Part shown: piece after piece, positions 24,103 to 36,680 of the stretch
How positions within the stretch are numbered: position 1 is the stretch's first letter
Layout: each line of letters begins with the position of its first letter
From: Lanius collurio
Taxonomy: Eukaryota; Chordata; Aves; Passeriformes; Laniidae
Direction: 5' to 3'
NCBI GenBank assembly: GCA_020086605.1
Contig: JACBWW010000050.1
Span: forward strand, 642,664 to 706,663
Length of the DNA stretch: 64,000 nt
The notes under the pieces: model-generated
The model's database searches: none
What the model was told of the DNA's origin: nothing
What the model saw: only the letters and a program-made list of their open reading frames with translations
Made by a program: the position numbers and the translations under genes

Positions 24103-27100
24103 GCATCATTTGAGCTTCCCTGTCAGGGTAATTCAAAGTTCATCTGCATATGGGGGCAATTTAACAAATTCCTCAGCTAACGTCCAGATCCAGCAGGTTC
24201 CCCCATGGCTACACCTTTGTCCACACCTGCCAGCGTTCCTGCTGAACCCGATTTAGCAGGCTAACACAGCAGCCGTGGTGTCCATTCAGAAACCCCTGCC
24301 TGTTTTTGGAATCCAGTCATGTAGGATGTGCCCTCTGCCTCGCCTGCGTGCGTTGCCGAGGCAATTGCCTGCTGCCATCCCACCGAGACTGCCAGTGGTG
24401 CTCCCAGCCTGCCACTGCCATGGATCAACTGAGCGCAGTGGTTTGAGTGATGAAAATGGGGTGTGAAAACCCAGAAATGCTGCAGAACAACAACAAAAAA
24501 CCCCCAGCTTATCCACATTTGTGCCTCATTATTCCCTGCCTACAAGCATAGATTCCCTTCTCCCCAGACTTCAGGGAGTGCTGCTCCACAGCCTCATCTC
24601 TTCTCATGCAAATAAGAGCTCCCTGTGCATGAATGAGCAAAGAAGGTTGTGTTTTCCTCCTGCTTTAGAGAATTCAGCCCGTCTGGAAGCAGAAATGATG
24701 TTACTGAGGTGATGGCACAGGGCAGGAGAAAGGAGTAGCAATGGCGATAGAGACGTGAGTGAAAGCTGAAGGAATACCTCCAAACTCTTTCACAAGCACT
24801 TAAAATACTAATTAGCAAGTCAAGATGCATCGAGAAAAGCAGTTATAATTAAACAAATAATTTGGCTGCTGATGCTGCTGGGCTTGCTGTAGTGCAAGCA
24901 GTGCCTTTACATGGCACCAGACAAGGAATCTACGTTCGTGTCCACCCTCACTCTCTTTTCAGTTTCCTCTAAGCCATGGGAGCAACTGTTCCCTTCCAGT
25001 ATTTTCCACCTTTTTATGCAAGGAGAAGGGAGGGAAGCTGCAGGTGGGCTTGGGCTAGCATCCAGCTGGGCTCTGTGCCCAGAGCTTGTGTACCCTCAGG
25101 TGGCATCAGGATGTGGGGTCACTGCAAATGGGGCAGATGCACTTGGAACACAAACGGTGCCTGGCCCTGCTGCTGCTGTGTTTCCTCTGAGGTGCCAATC
25201 ACTACTCTTCTGCATTTGCCTCTTTCTTATAGAGAAGGTCAGCAAGGACAGGGTTTTGCCTTATTTCCGTGCAGAGAATTTCGTTTGGTGGCTCTTCTTC
25301 CAATTTCCTTATCCTTGGGCCAGGGATACCCATGGTGCACATCCCCATTTGCTTTTCTTTACAGGACACCATTTGTTTGGTAACAAAATCCAGCCATTTG
25401 GCACCTCTTGTTGATGGGGTGAATCCTTCCTCTCTCCTTTAGTGTGGTGCCACCGATCCAGATACTTCTCCCTGGTTTCCCTCTAAATGCTTCACACAAC
25501 CTGGTGTCTGCCTCATCAGGTCTGATAAACTTTCCTGAGGGAAATTTGAACAACGAACAGGAAGGTTGCAGGAGCTGGTCCTTCCTTCTTCTCTCAAAGG
25601 GGAGGAAATGTGCAGGACACACACTACCCCAGAGCCATTCCTGGCACCTGCACAAGGGAACAAATCCAGAGTTTCTCGAATTGAGTGAATTTGTGGGGAT
25701 TTGAAGGTGGCACTTTGATAACTGAACTTGCAGTAGCCACCCAGTTCCAGGAGATGTTGCTGTGCTTTCAGTAAAGGCCTGGAGGAGAAGCACCCAGACC
25801 GTGAGGTTTGAAAAGAGTTAGGGAAAATATTCTGAATGCTCTTGGAGCAAGTAGAGTTGGGGACTGTGACAGCATAAGTAAAAGCTGTGTTTGGGGAAGT
25901 TCTGCACTTCCCAGGCTGCTGAGTGGAGATGAAGGAGGCATCTAGCAAAAAGTAGATGGGTGTTAGCACCCAGGGTTGGGTCCCTTTTTCTGGGCTTCTC
26001 TCACACTGCAGACAGTGCTGCTTTTCCTTACTTGCTGGTCTGATGCCACACAGGAGGCAGGTCCCTGCCTTAATAAAAATCCAGTTCTTCCCAATTGCCT
26101 TTTTGACCTACAGCAGGAGAAGCATCCCACTGCAATTGCCAGTTAAGCACAACTGTCTAAAGAGTGAGACAACAAAAGGTGTAAACACTTAATCTAAGCA
26201 TTTAGACACGATTCTGCATCTTATGATAGCACCAAGGCTCTGAGCAAAGTTGCCAGGAGGGCCAGAGAAGGGCCAGGGCTCAAGTCAGAAAGGATCTGAC
26301 TGGAGGAAGCACGGATGTGCCCAGAAGTCCAGGTTTAAGTGGGTCTGTCCCGGCATGCCAGCAGGATCAGTCAGTGTGGTGCCTTGGGGTTTGCTTGGGG
26401 TAGAGGCTTTGTGCTGTCTCCTGTTGGCCCCTCCCAGGATGCAGCCCTGGGCACGAGCTCATTCCCAGTGCCTGCAGCAGCCAGGACAGATGTCTCTTCA
26501 CAGAGTCACTCTGGTGCTTGTGGTCACCCTGTGTGACCCAGCCTGGGGTACCTGTGGCCTGTGTTTGTTTGCAAAGAGCGGCCACCCTACGAGCAGAAAT
26601 AAGAACAGCCAGGGAGAACAGGAGCACTAAGGTTGTGTTTGTTCTCCATGTGCACAGAAGGAGCTGTAACATGGCATTGTCAATACTCAGACCTGATGGC
26701 CAAGGTGAGCTGACAGCCCGCCTCAGCTCTGCTGGCAGACAGGAGTACTGTGGTGACCTATTTGCTGTTGGCTCATCTGGCTGTATCCTTCCCATCCACC
26801 ATCCACTCCTTCTGAGAGGGTGCAGGACATCCCTGCAGGTCTCTCACAAGTGAGGAGAACCTTGGAGCTTGGCACTGCTGGAAGCACTGTCTCCAACCCA
26901 GGCACAGGGTGTCTGCTGGTAGAGCCTTTTCCCTGAGCCATGGCTTCATCCAGCAGGAGCTGTGGAAGCCAAAATCCCTGTGAGAGCAATGAAAAGGGTG
27001 TTTGGGGTAATTAAACTCCTCTGCATGAGTTGTGCTCCCTGCCCCAAGGAAATTGCCATCTCATCAGGGGCAAACACAGATGTTACAGCAAAAACTTAGA

Positions 27101-28245
27101 CATGTTAATAAGAGGCTGCTCAGAGGATTGAGCCAGCATCCATTGGCCCACAGCACAGGGGATGGGAATGCTGAAATAGCTCTTTGTGAGGCCAGCAGCA
27201 CTCCAGTGCCTAATCCCTGTTAAACTCCCCTTCATCTGCTCTGCGCCCAGGTGAGTGCATCCATGCAAGGTTTTTCCAGGTGGAGAGGGATCCAGGCCGT
27301 GCAGATCCTATTCATCCACCCAGTTGTGTGAGGAGTTATGCACATGTGCGGGGCCATCCACACACAGCCAAGTACCTGAGGCACACATCGAATGCTGTTA
27401 TTCTTAGAAAGGATCTGAGTGTACAACGACTAATGATGAGAAGCCAATAGTGTCTAGACACAAGTCTGGTAACAGCAGTTCTTTGTCATGCTCAAGACTG
27501 CTGTGGAGGGGAAGCGATGTGTCAGGAGCACAAAATGCTGCTTTGTTCCCAATGTAATTCCTTACTGCGTGTGGGAGACAGTGCCTAAAAAATTCAGGGC
27601 ACCTCCATGCTTTGCATAGAGCTTTGATCCCCAAATGGAAAGTGCTCCTTGAAACAGAGCCTTGCTGCTGCTACCTCCCTGCCCAGCCTTTAACTTTCTA
27701 AGTTTTACTAACAATATGTCAAAAACAGACTAGAAATTCAACTAGGATATGTCAAAATTAATGGAGACCAGGGAGAAAATGGACTGGTTTTTAAGTATTC
27801 TGTTTTTCTGACTGAAGGCAGCTGTGGGCACAAGGGATTCGATGCTGAGCAACACAGGGACTTGAAATCTCCATTTGCTGTCACTTCTGCCCCTCCTAAT
27901 GTCTGCACCTTGAGACATGGACTGGTGCAAGAGGAGCAGCTGGCTCCAGAAGCATGGCATGAGAAGAACTAATGGAAATATGTCCTTTGTGGTGACCTCT
28001 GTGTTGGCAAGCTCTGAAATATCAGCTAGAAAAGCGCAACATGGAGGTAGTGGTGGGAAACACTGGGTCAGCCATGACTGTCAGCCTTGAGCAGGTGGGT
28101 ATTTGGATTGGGGAATTAATTTGAAAAGTATTTGCATTCACTGAAGTGTCTCAGAGTTCGTAACAGCCTAAAGGATGCTGCAGAATGGCAGCTGGGGCTC
28201 CAGAGGCTCCTGGTCTGTCCTAGACCAATTAGCTCTACTGAAGTA

Positions 28246-28354
28246 GCTCTGAGCAACCTGGTCTGGTGGAAAGTGTCCCTGCCCATTGCAGGGGGTTGGA
28301 ATTAAATGATCTTTAAGGTCCCTTCCAAGCCAAGCCATTGCAGGATTCTATGAA
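28246..28354 (+). repeat. CR1 3' end, sense
   Basis: 'ctctgagcaacctggtctgg', 'gtgtccctgcccattgcag' and 'gatctttaaggtcccttcc', ending with 'ggattctatgaaa'. Confidence 0.93.
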
Positions 28355-29730
28355 ATAGGGCCATAGCAGGGACTGTTTGATCTTTACTGATGCTGAGCTC
28401 TCAGCTTGCACCAAATATTGCTTTTCCAAGCAGCACATGAGAGAGCAGGAGCCCAAGGTTCAACCCAGAAGGCATCTTTTTCCTTTGTCCATGAACAAAT
28501 GAAGCCGATCCATGCAAAATCATGCAGGGGTTTTCAGCTGTGGCTATCCTTGCACCACTGACAGGCAGCAAAGGTCTGAGGCAGAGCTGAGTTTACATCA
28601 TGACATTTAACATGTGTGGCAAAACCAGAAGTTGAGCATCAGCTGTTAAGATTAGATCCCGACGTCAAAGGGTTTGGAATTAGAAGCACAGGCAAAAGGG
28701 AAAGCAGCTCTACCTCACAGCAAACTCCTGTTCATTCTTGAGATGCTCTAATTGCTACTATTTTTAATTGTGTATTTATACCACAGGCTATTTCTTTCCC
28801 TTTGACAAGACAGGAGTGAAATCAACTTATAATATTTCTACATCTTTTCATAAAAGTGTTGAAGTAACTGCCTGCTCATTTTTACTTTTTTAGGGCTGCA
28901 AAAAAAAAAAGGAATTGATAAATGCCAAAGGAATGAAAAGTCAGAGTTTCTTCCCAGCTGGGAAGGGTAAGGGAAGGAACCCAGGAAAAGGGGGAGAGGG
29001 GGTCCAGGTCTGATGCTTGTGAGCCCATGGCCACTTCTCCAAAACAGGCTCCACCTGGCAGGAGAGTTCAGTAGGGAACTGTGGCCTTTGACAGAGTTGA
29101 TGAAACACCTTCAGAGCAACTTGAATTTAAAAAATCCTGGTGCTCCCAGGTCAGGGGATTGGTGAGAAGGCTGGGACCAGTTTTCCTGTACTTGGAAGTT
29201 CAAGGAGGAAGACACAGCAAGAGAGGTGGTATTGCCTCTTTCAGACTTGCAAGAACCCTCCTCTGTTGCTAGTCCAGATCTTCACCTCCCAGATGTTCAC
29301 CTACCAACCTTCAGGGAGAATAAGGTGAGGGGAAGAAAGCAAGGCAGGAGGAAGCAACCTCCATCGCATAACTCTTAGTGAATGCAGGAGTTATGGAAAA
29401 GAATGAGGAAAAAACCCCAACATAATATTTTAGCTTCCAAATTTGAATTTTGTTCAACTGAAAATACAGAAAATTAAAGTTTTCGCCATTTGTGCAAACA
29501 GTTGTACATTTTGTTGGACCTTTTAAAGTTGACCTGTTACACTGGACATGCCCAATTACATTCAGAAGGGCAAGTGGAGAGACAAGGAAGAAACCTATTT
29601 GGAGGGATGCTTTAGGGATAAAACACATTATGGGGGTGGTCCTTTTTGGGAATTGGCTAAGGCAGGTGGATAAAATACCCAGTGTAACCTGTAGAACAGT
29701 AAAGCAAATGAATAAATGAGTTTGAGATTA
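28355..29730. other. Intergenic, nothing recognised
   Basis: This is unique sequence with an A11 run at 28900. Open frames at 29081-29272 + and 29311-29628 - are weak and unsupported. Confidence 0.55.
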
Positions 29731-29860
29731 TGTGAGGGGGAGGGTTGTGTGTTTGGGGGTTTTGTGGCTATGGTTTTTTGGTTTTTTTGGGTTTCGTGTG
29801 TGTGTGGTTTTGTTTGTTTGCGGTTTTGGGGGAGGGGGTGTTTGGTTTGGTTTTTTTAAT
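29731..29860 (+). repeat. G/T-rich low-complexity tract with guanine runs
   Basis: About 130 bases almost free of A and C. It has G5-A-G3 at 29736-29744, G5 at 29755-29759, G3 at 29789-29791, a short (TG)n run near 29796-29806 and G5-A-G5 at 29828-29838. The runs could support guanine quadruplexes on the + strand, although some loops are long. Confidence 0.85.
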
Positions 29861-30079
29861 GCCTTGTAGGAAATAAAACTCAGAGGGGCTATTTGGGTAC
29901 CATGGAGCAATGCAAAAATTTTATCTAAGCCTGAAAATCAAGGTACAGCTCCAATAGAAGTCCTGGATGACCTGGCAGTGGGATCACTGCTCATCCTTCC
30001 CAAACCACTTTCTTCAATGTCAGATGGCTCCAGTCACCCTCCTTCCCAAAGCAGGAGCAGGACAGGGCCTGGGGGAATC

Positions 30080-30295
30080 CCTGAGTAACCCGCCGTGTAA
30101 GATCCTCCAGACAGAGCACGAACCACTGACCACTGCTCTGACCCAACAATCCCAGCAGTTTTCCTACACTTTTAGTTGTCCACCCATCCAGGCAGTAACA
30201 CCCCAAACTGGATACAAGAAAACTGAGGGACACTGCAGCAGAGCCTGACTAAAGGCAAGGCAAATGGCATCCACGGCTTTCCCTCATCCACAGAT
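30080..30295 (-). repeat. CR1 internal (late ORF2 region) fragment, antisense
   Basis: 'gaaccactgaccactgctct', 'cacccatccaggcagtaaca' and 'aaaggcaaggcaaatggcat', with 'ccacggctttccctcatcc', follow the antisense order of the CR1 coding region upstream of the 3' end. The left limit is uncertain. It is cut off at about 30295 where another CR1 end begins. Confidence 0.7.
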
Positions 30296-30299
30296 TCAG

Positions 30300-30366
30300 T
30301 CACAGAATATCCAGAGTTGGAAGGGACCCACAAGGATCATCAAAGTCCAGCTCCCAGCCCTGCACT
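30300..30366 (-). repeat. CR1 3' end, antisense, abutting another CR1
   Basis: 'tcacagaatatccagagttg', 'gggacccacaaggatcatc' and 'agctcccagccctgcac'. It is in the same subfamily as the 7634 and 53675 copies. Because an internal CR1 piece lies immediately on its 3' side, this is a second, separate insertion. Confidence 0.85.
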
Positions 30367-30419
30367 CTCCCTGGGCAGTGGGCAGCCTGAGAGCAAAGGG
30401 AAAAGCACTTTTATGTTGT

Positions 30420-30850
30420 AAATCAGACTGTCAAAAAACAGCTACAGAAGCTCCCAGCCACAGGAGCCACTTGGAAGTTACAAAGAGCAAGCTGAACTTC
30501 AGGATAACAACAGCTGAACAACAGAAAGTGCCCCAAGATATAACAAACCCTACAAGCAAACAGCAAAACCCAAGGAAAACCTCCCCCCCAGAAAACCTGC
30601 CTGTATAAATAATTCACAAACAGTCAAAAAAACAAAACAGGAAACCACCCACTTCCCCAGACTGCCAGAAATGAAAGGGAAAGACAACAAAAACAAAGTC
30701 AACAGCCATCCAAACAAACTGCCCAAGCCCAGGAACAATAACGCCCTGCCTCCCCAACCTGCTGAAGAGACCCACAGCAGTAATGTTCCCTGCTGAAAAG
30801 CCATCCAGAAAAATTTTTGTTTAAGAAAGAAAAAAAAGAGCAAAATAAAG
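30420..30850 (+). repeat. T-poor, A/C-rich block
   Basis: Over about 400 bases the + strand is dominated by A and C (for example 'aaaaaacaaaacaggaaacc' near 30626) and is poor in T, with few exceptions until a T run near 30818. It is compositionally the complement of the G/T-rich tract at 29731-29860, but has no clear repeat unit. Confidence 0.6.
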
Positions 30851-33800
30851 ACAGAAGCCAAACAGTAGTTTGTTGGTTTCTTGGAAATATTTATGAACCA
30901 TATTCAGAGGAAATGCTCTCAAGGGGAAGTCAAGTAACCAAGTACAGAACCCAGGCAGAGATTGGGAAAACAGATGGATCTTGCGCTCCAGAGGGGATTT
31001 CTGATGCCTAACAAGTCCAAAGCCATCCGCTCATTCCTACCACACACATACATCAAGGCTCTGACAAAGAACAGCCTTGTACCTTACTTAGTGGCACTCC
31101 TGATCAGTCACTTTAGCTGGCAAAGCTTTGATTTATCAACTCAAGAGCTGACTGATGCCAGTAGAGTCATCCAGTTTTAGGGGGCTTTCCAATCCATTTC
31201 CTTTTTTCAGCTGAAAATTTCAAAAGTTCTTTAACTAAATACCCATAGGATGGTTTGCTGTTAATGATCCTTGCAAGAGAGAATTTTGCACCAGGGGAGA
31301 CCATTGTGGTAACAGACCACATGCCAGGTATCAATAATTTTGAATAAAATAAGGCAATAGTGATGAATTCTGGTCCATGAAAAGATATCTTTGTCATTTA
31401 GCATCCATTTGAAGGAAATGCAGTTAAGCACTGGGCTCATATGAAGATTTTAGTATTGTGTTGCTTTAATGTTTTGTTTGACCACAGGCAGGAAATAATT
31501 ATTCAGAGGATATCACATTAGAACACCTCTTTATAAAATCCACCTTCCACGTCCCTAATCAATACTGACATTAAAAACCTCACTGGGAGCTTCTGAACAA
31601 GCAGGGACCTTACTCCAAATGTCTACTGGGGAAATAATAAATAAATTCCACCTGGAATAAAACGTCATCCTCAAAGGACTGCTTGAAGTCTCTGTCAACA
31701 CCCACACAGCTTCCCATGTACTGGTAATTAGTGGTGCTGCTCCCAGCCACAGAAGACAATTTATTTGGAGGTCTAATTGGCATCTTTAGTGCTTGTAATG
31801 GTCTCTTCCCCCTGAATTTTGGCAGCTGAGGTGACAAGTGGCCACCCCCTGTTTTGCATCCCCCTAGGGCTGTGCAGGTGGGACCCTCCGTGTGGTTTCA
31901 CATCCAATTGTGGCAGGACAGCATTCCTCTGCACAAACACGGGCTGAGCTCTTCCTCCAGTGATCTGTGCCCAGCAGGTAGAAATAAAGCCGAGGTTGCT
32001 CCTGGATGTCTCCAATTGCTACGCCAGCAAAGCCCCAGTTAATGAATGCCCAGCATCTGGGGGTGTCCTCCTGCCTCCACTCACAGCAAACATGGGAAAC
32101 AACTCTTTTTGCAACTGCATCTGAAAACCCTTTGCTGGTTTTCCTTAAAATTTGGCTTCAGACAGGCCCCATTAGGACTGGGGTCCTTGTCCCTTCAGCA
32201 TCCCCCTGCGAACAGAGCTGCATTACTGTGGGTCCTGGGACACATTCCATTTCCCAGAGTGAGAGATCTGCTTACAGGACACCCAAGCTCACATGACATG
32301 GGTTTGGGGACTTGTTTACAGTGAGTAAACCCAGCAGCCTAGGCAGACTTGCTAGGACATTTATAATTGTGTCACCAGGCTATGCGAGCCCTGTCCAAGA
32401 GCAGGACAGGCTGTCCTCTGCCCTTCTCAGCCCCTTGCATGTCCTTAATTGGAGGGTGATATCACTGCTTTGACCTACTCTTCTTTAGCAAAAGAATAGC
32501 ATGCTTGCAACTGTCACAAATGCACCAAGGCAAATGTGCTGATTGTCATGAGAAATATTTGATTCAGGACTTTTGCCCTCAAGAAAGTCACATGATCTCC
32601 AAGGAAATTTAAATAAATTCCAGGCAAGTCTCCATGCACCCCCATATGCAGCCAGCCAGTACTCATCAATCTTAGGAGCCATTTAAAAGCTCTGCAAGAA
32701 TAAAAATCTGATTTTATGAACATTTTAAATATACTGGATGTTTGATATCCTGCATTAAGATTCCAGGAGACATTCCCACTATGTTAATAATCTTTTATCT
32801 CTCAGTAATTCTCATTTTTCACTCACGAGTTACAGTACTGTTGAGTCTCCTACAGCACATTTTTCTTAAGTTCCCCAAGTGTTTAAGCCAGGGAAGAAGG
32901 GAAGGTCAAAAGAAACTAAGCAATCTGCTGAAGGTCCCTAAAAAAAGAAGAGGTAAGAAAACCCAGGTGTCTCCACATTGGCTCAGCACTCTTATAAACA
33001 GATTCATTTTCCTGTCCTTCGAAGGTCAAAGCCAAAAAGAGGCTGCAAGGAGAAAATAAATATATATCTACACAGAAAACTTTGCATGACAGACTTAAGA
33101 GTTATGCAGATATTTAAAAAGCCTGAATAAAAGCATTTTCATTTGTTGACCATCAGAGCTCAGAGCTCTCGTGTTTTAGGAAACACAGATCCCTTCTAAG
33201 TGTCCCCACAAGACTTGGTGTTTGTACAAGTGTTGAGAGGAAAAATCCCATCCACCTCTTGAGTAGTACCAAAATTATTCTCTTGGCAAGTTGCATAAAA
33301 ACTGGTCCTGTTGATGCTCGAGCAGGGAGTCTCGGACACCAGAGTCAAACCTTGGCCAGATGGGCCATCAGAAGTGAGCATGGAACCTCAGCACCTCTGA
33401 AGCCTTCTGAAGGATTGCCATCTTCTTGAAGAGTTTGTTTCCCAAAGAAATAAGTTTGACTCCTTTGCTAAGGTAAAACAATCAAAAACTCCCCCAAACC
33501 ACAGAACAAAAGCCAAACCCCACCTTTGAGTCAGAAATCTCCTGTAACTCTGCACTGGAAAGAGCCCAAGGGTCTAAACATCCCTGTTTACCCTGAAGGC
33601 CGATACCTGAAGGCACAGGAGCAGAGGGCATGAGGAAAAGCAGAGCACTTTTAAGACTCAACAGCCAATGACTCAGCCTGCTGTGACAAGGCAGCAGCCA
33701 AACTCTCCGATACCCAGCAGTCCAACCTCCACAGCACCAAATGAGAGCTGGGAGAGCTCTCATCCCAGATGGTGCACTCAGATGTGCCCTCCACAATTTC

Positions 33801-35235
33801 CTGAGTTCTCAAAAAGCTCATGCAATTTTATTCTAAGCTTTTTCACACTTTAGGACAGGCTAACAGAGCATCCATTATTTTACCTCCCTTCCACATCCTT
33901 TCTGTATCCCCCCTAACAGCATGGGAACACCTCCCATGCCAGGGAGCATTTCCAGCCACGTTGAACACCCACACTCGGCAGCAATGCGAGGTCACTGCAC
34001 AAAGTCAGTACGGCTTCTTGAGTCAGAGCTTGGCTTTCCAGATGAAAGCTTCCCACAGGCTGCAATTCCACTCTCTTTGGCCCAGCTCCTTAGAATCTCA
34101 CAGCCTAGCAAGGCTCAATCCTCCCCAAAACCTTCAGGAATTTGTGAGAGGAGAAACCTGCTGCCAGCGTGAGTTTTTACAAGCCCTAGGTTGCAACACT
34201 CAGGGCAGATCTGAACAAGGTGGCACAGCTGATCCTTGCACCCTGATCCTCATCCTAAAGCTGTTTCAGCACTGAGGAACACCACAGCTGAATGCTGAGA
34301 AGTTTTCCCTCTGGGAGAGGGTAAAGGCAGCTCCTGGTCTTTGACAACATGACAGGGGCACTGGGTGTTTTTGGTCTCCTGATGCAGAGCTTTAGCTGTA
34401 ACTCAGTTTACCAGAGTCAGCTGCTTCCATCCCACCCGTTTCTCCTGGCAGGGACATGCTCCAGGAAGGGACATTCAGTTTGGATAGATAAACAGTAACA
34501 GTTGCCAGCAGGAGAGATTAACTTCTGAGGTGAAAAGGTTGTCAGCAAAGCTGTGCCGAATGTTTGCAGTGCAACCTGAGCCTCAGCCACAGCCCTACAA
34601 GCCCAGGTGAGCACAGGAGGAAGCACAGCCCAGGTTGGTTTGGAGATGCACCATTTCCTCACAAATAGGGACTGGGTTTCAAGAGATCATCTTTGAAATA
34701 AAATGCTCAGCAGCAAGTGAGATTCGTGGTAAAACAGGCCAAGTGTTGGATGGTTAAATTCAGCTGTGGCAGCTGATGAACTTGATCTAACATCACATCT
34801 AGACAAGTGCTACATACCTTCTTCAGAAGCCACTTTGCAACCCCAGAGTTTCCACAACTAAGGACATATAAGGGCAGAATTTCGCAGAAATGGATGAATT
34901 TTGAAAGACTTCTTTTGCTTATGTTGTCGCCCAAGGGGGAAGGACACACGCTGGGTAGCTGTTGGTTTCTATTATGAAACTTTACTACATATGAAGTTTT
35001 GAGTCCTCTGTGTGTGCTGGCTTTTCCCTACTGCAGCTGAACCTGTGCCTCCACATCCCAGCAAAACCTGCCCCTGGGTGCTTGCTGTTCTTGCCACCAC
35101 TCTCCTGGCAGAGCGATGGGGTCAGTCCGAGGAGTCAGATTTGGGAACTGGAGGAGGGAAGAGTGAATGGAAACAGATGCAGCATTATTCACGTGGCTGA
35201 AATGTTCCCGGAAGTTTCCCATGCTTGCCTTCCTT
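30851..35235. other. Intergenic, nothing recognised
   Basis: About 4.4 kb of unique sequence, AT-rich around 31200-31660 and 32650-33130. The open frame at 33820-34275 + (151 codons) has no splice signal, domain or counterpart I know. No CR1 is seen. Confidence 0.5.
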
Positions 35236-35259
35236 TATAAATATATATATATATATATA
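35236..35259 (+). repeat. (TA)n microsatellite
   Basis: About eleven TA units with one interruption near the left end, followed by 'aaataaagc'. Confidence 0.9.
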
Positions 35260-35452
35260 AAATAAAGCTTGGCAGCAGTTCAGACCTAAGATTAAAATAA
35301 TCTCTTTGTGTCATCCCAAAGCAAGAGCAGAGGGCACCCCTGTGCTTTACCAGCTTCTCTGCTCCTGCTGCCAGCACTGTGTAGGCTCCAGCTCCTCCTG
35401 GACACGCAGGAGCCAAGAAAGTTCCTTTTCATAGCCATTATTTGGAGACATC

Positions 35453-35592
35453 CATAGAATCAGAGAATCCAGAATGGTTTGTGTTGGAAGGAAGCTAAAG
35501 CTCCTTCAGTTCCACCCCAACATGAACAGAGAAACCTTCCACTATCCCAGGTAGCTCCAAGCCCTGTCCAGCCTGGCCTTGGACACTTCATG
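35453..35592 (-). repeat. CR1 3' fragment, antisense
   Basis: 'catagaatcagagaatccag', 'gttccaccccaacatgaaca', 'accttccactatcccaggta' and 'tccagcctggccttggacac' give the antisense end of the common CR1 subfamily. Confidence 0.9.
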
Positions 35593-36536
35593 AAGTCCAC
35601 AGCTTCAAGCTGTTCCCTCAGACATACTTTGCTTGGTTGGGAAGGCTTGGCTTGGGAGATTTTTAAAACCAGCTACCAGTTCCTAAGCTCAGGGGTGATA
35701 ACCTACACTACGCACAAGTCCAGATGGAGAAGATCCATCTCAGGTGGTAGCAATAACCTCCAGGAGTGTTCAGTTCACCCCAGAAGAGTTGTGAAACATG
35801 CAGTCAGCTTCTGTAGAGTTGCTATTGCAAGAGAATCTGGCTTTTCATTTAGAAATAGATTTATTTCCACAACTATGAGGGCCTGAGTGTTTGAGAACAA
35901 GAACTCAATGTTCACAAGTCAATAAGCAAATTAAGACCCTGAGGTTTCTTTGTATTTAGAAGAAAAAAAAAAAAAAAAATTATGACTGAGGCCTGACTTG
36001 AAATTTTCAAATTCCTGGAGGCAGCGAGCTCAGTATTCCATAGTCTCTTGTGGATTGGGATATTCACAGGTTTCTCTGCACATAGCTGACAGAAGTTTCA
36101 CATGAGCCTTTCAACCCCATTGCCGTGCTCCATGGAAATCTGTTCCATTGAATGGAGTCCAGGAAAACTGGTCTGTGACTTCCACAGGAGATGCTCATGC
36201 ATAATACATCTATCTGTTTGCAGCAAATCCAAACCTCTAATGAAAAGCAAAGGCATATCCCAGTTTGAGCTCCACTGAGCACCAGACCATATCCTGGTGA
36301 TGCAAATCCATGGCCAGGGGCAGAATGCAGACCTTCAGCCTGCCTTAACCTGGAGCACAAAGCCAAAGACTTTACTTAAATGTGCTGCTTCACCTTTCAG
36401 AGCAGAGATTTATAGATATTGGCCCATACTATTGGATGTTCTCTTCAGCACAATCAGCACAGGGGTTTTCTTTGTATGCACTGCTGCATAAAAATTTTTT
36501 AAGCAAGATTTTTTTAATGTATTTTTTATGCATATA
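35593..36536. other. Intergenic, nothing recognised
   Basis: Unique sequence with an A17 run at 35963-35979. The minus-strand frame at 36064-36366 is unsupported. Confidence 0.55.
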
Positions 36537-36680
36537 ATTATAGGATCACAGACTGGTTTGGGTCAGAAGGGACCTTAAAGATCACCTTGTTCCACCCCCT
36601 GCCATGGGCAAGGACACCTTCCACTGTCTGGTTGTTCCAAGGCCCATCCAGCCTGGCCTTTGAACACTTCCAGGGATGGG
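36537..36680 (-). repeat. CR1 3' fragment, antisense
   Basis: 'taggatcacagactggtttg', 'agggaccttaaagatcacc', 'ccctgccatgggcaaggaca' and 'catccagcctggcctttgaa'. Confidence 0.93.

Larger units (their letters stand above)
22094..28245. other. Intergenic, 6 kb without clear CR1
   Basis: The longest stretch in the left half with no recognised repeat insertion apart from a 20-base duplication at 23417 and an A17 run at 24086. Two long frames, 24911-25414 + and 25439-25969 -, lie nearly back to back; the second opens on GTG, not ATG, and neither resembles a family. I see no gene. Confidence 0.5.

Noticed and set aside
25439..25969. Minus-strand open frame of 176 codons
   Set aside because: It opens on GTG, overlaps no splice-like boundary that improves it, and has no recognisable domain or coherent topology. 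A + frame of similar length (24911-25414) lies next to it, so both are probably chance.
33820..34275. + strand open frame of 151 codons
   Set aside because: No family resemblance, no good acceptor or donor at its ends, and a second + frame overlaps it in another register.
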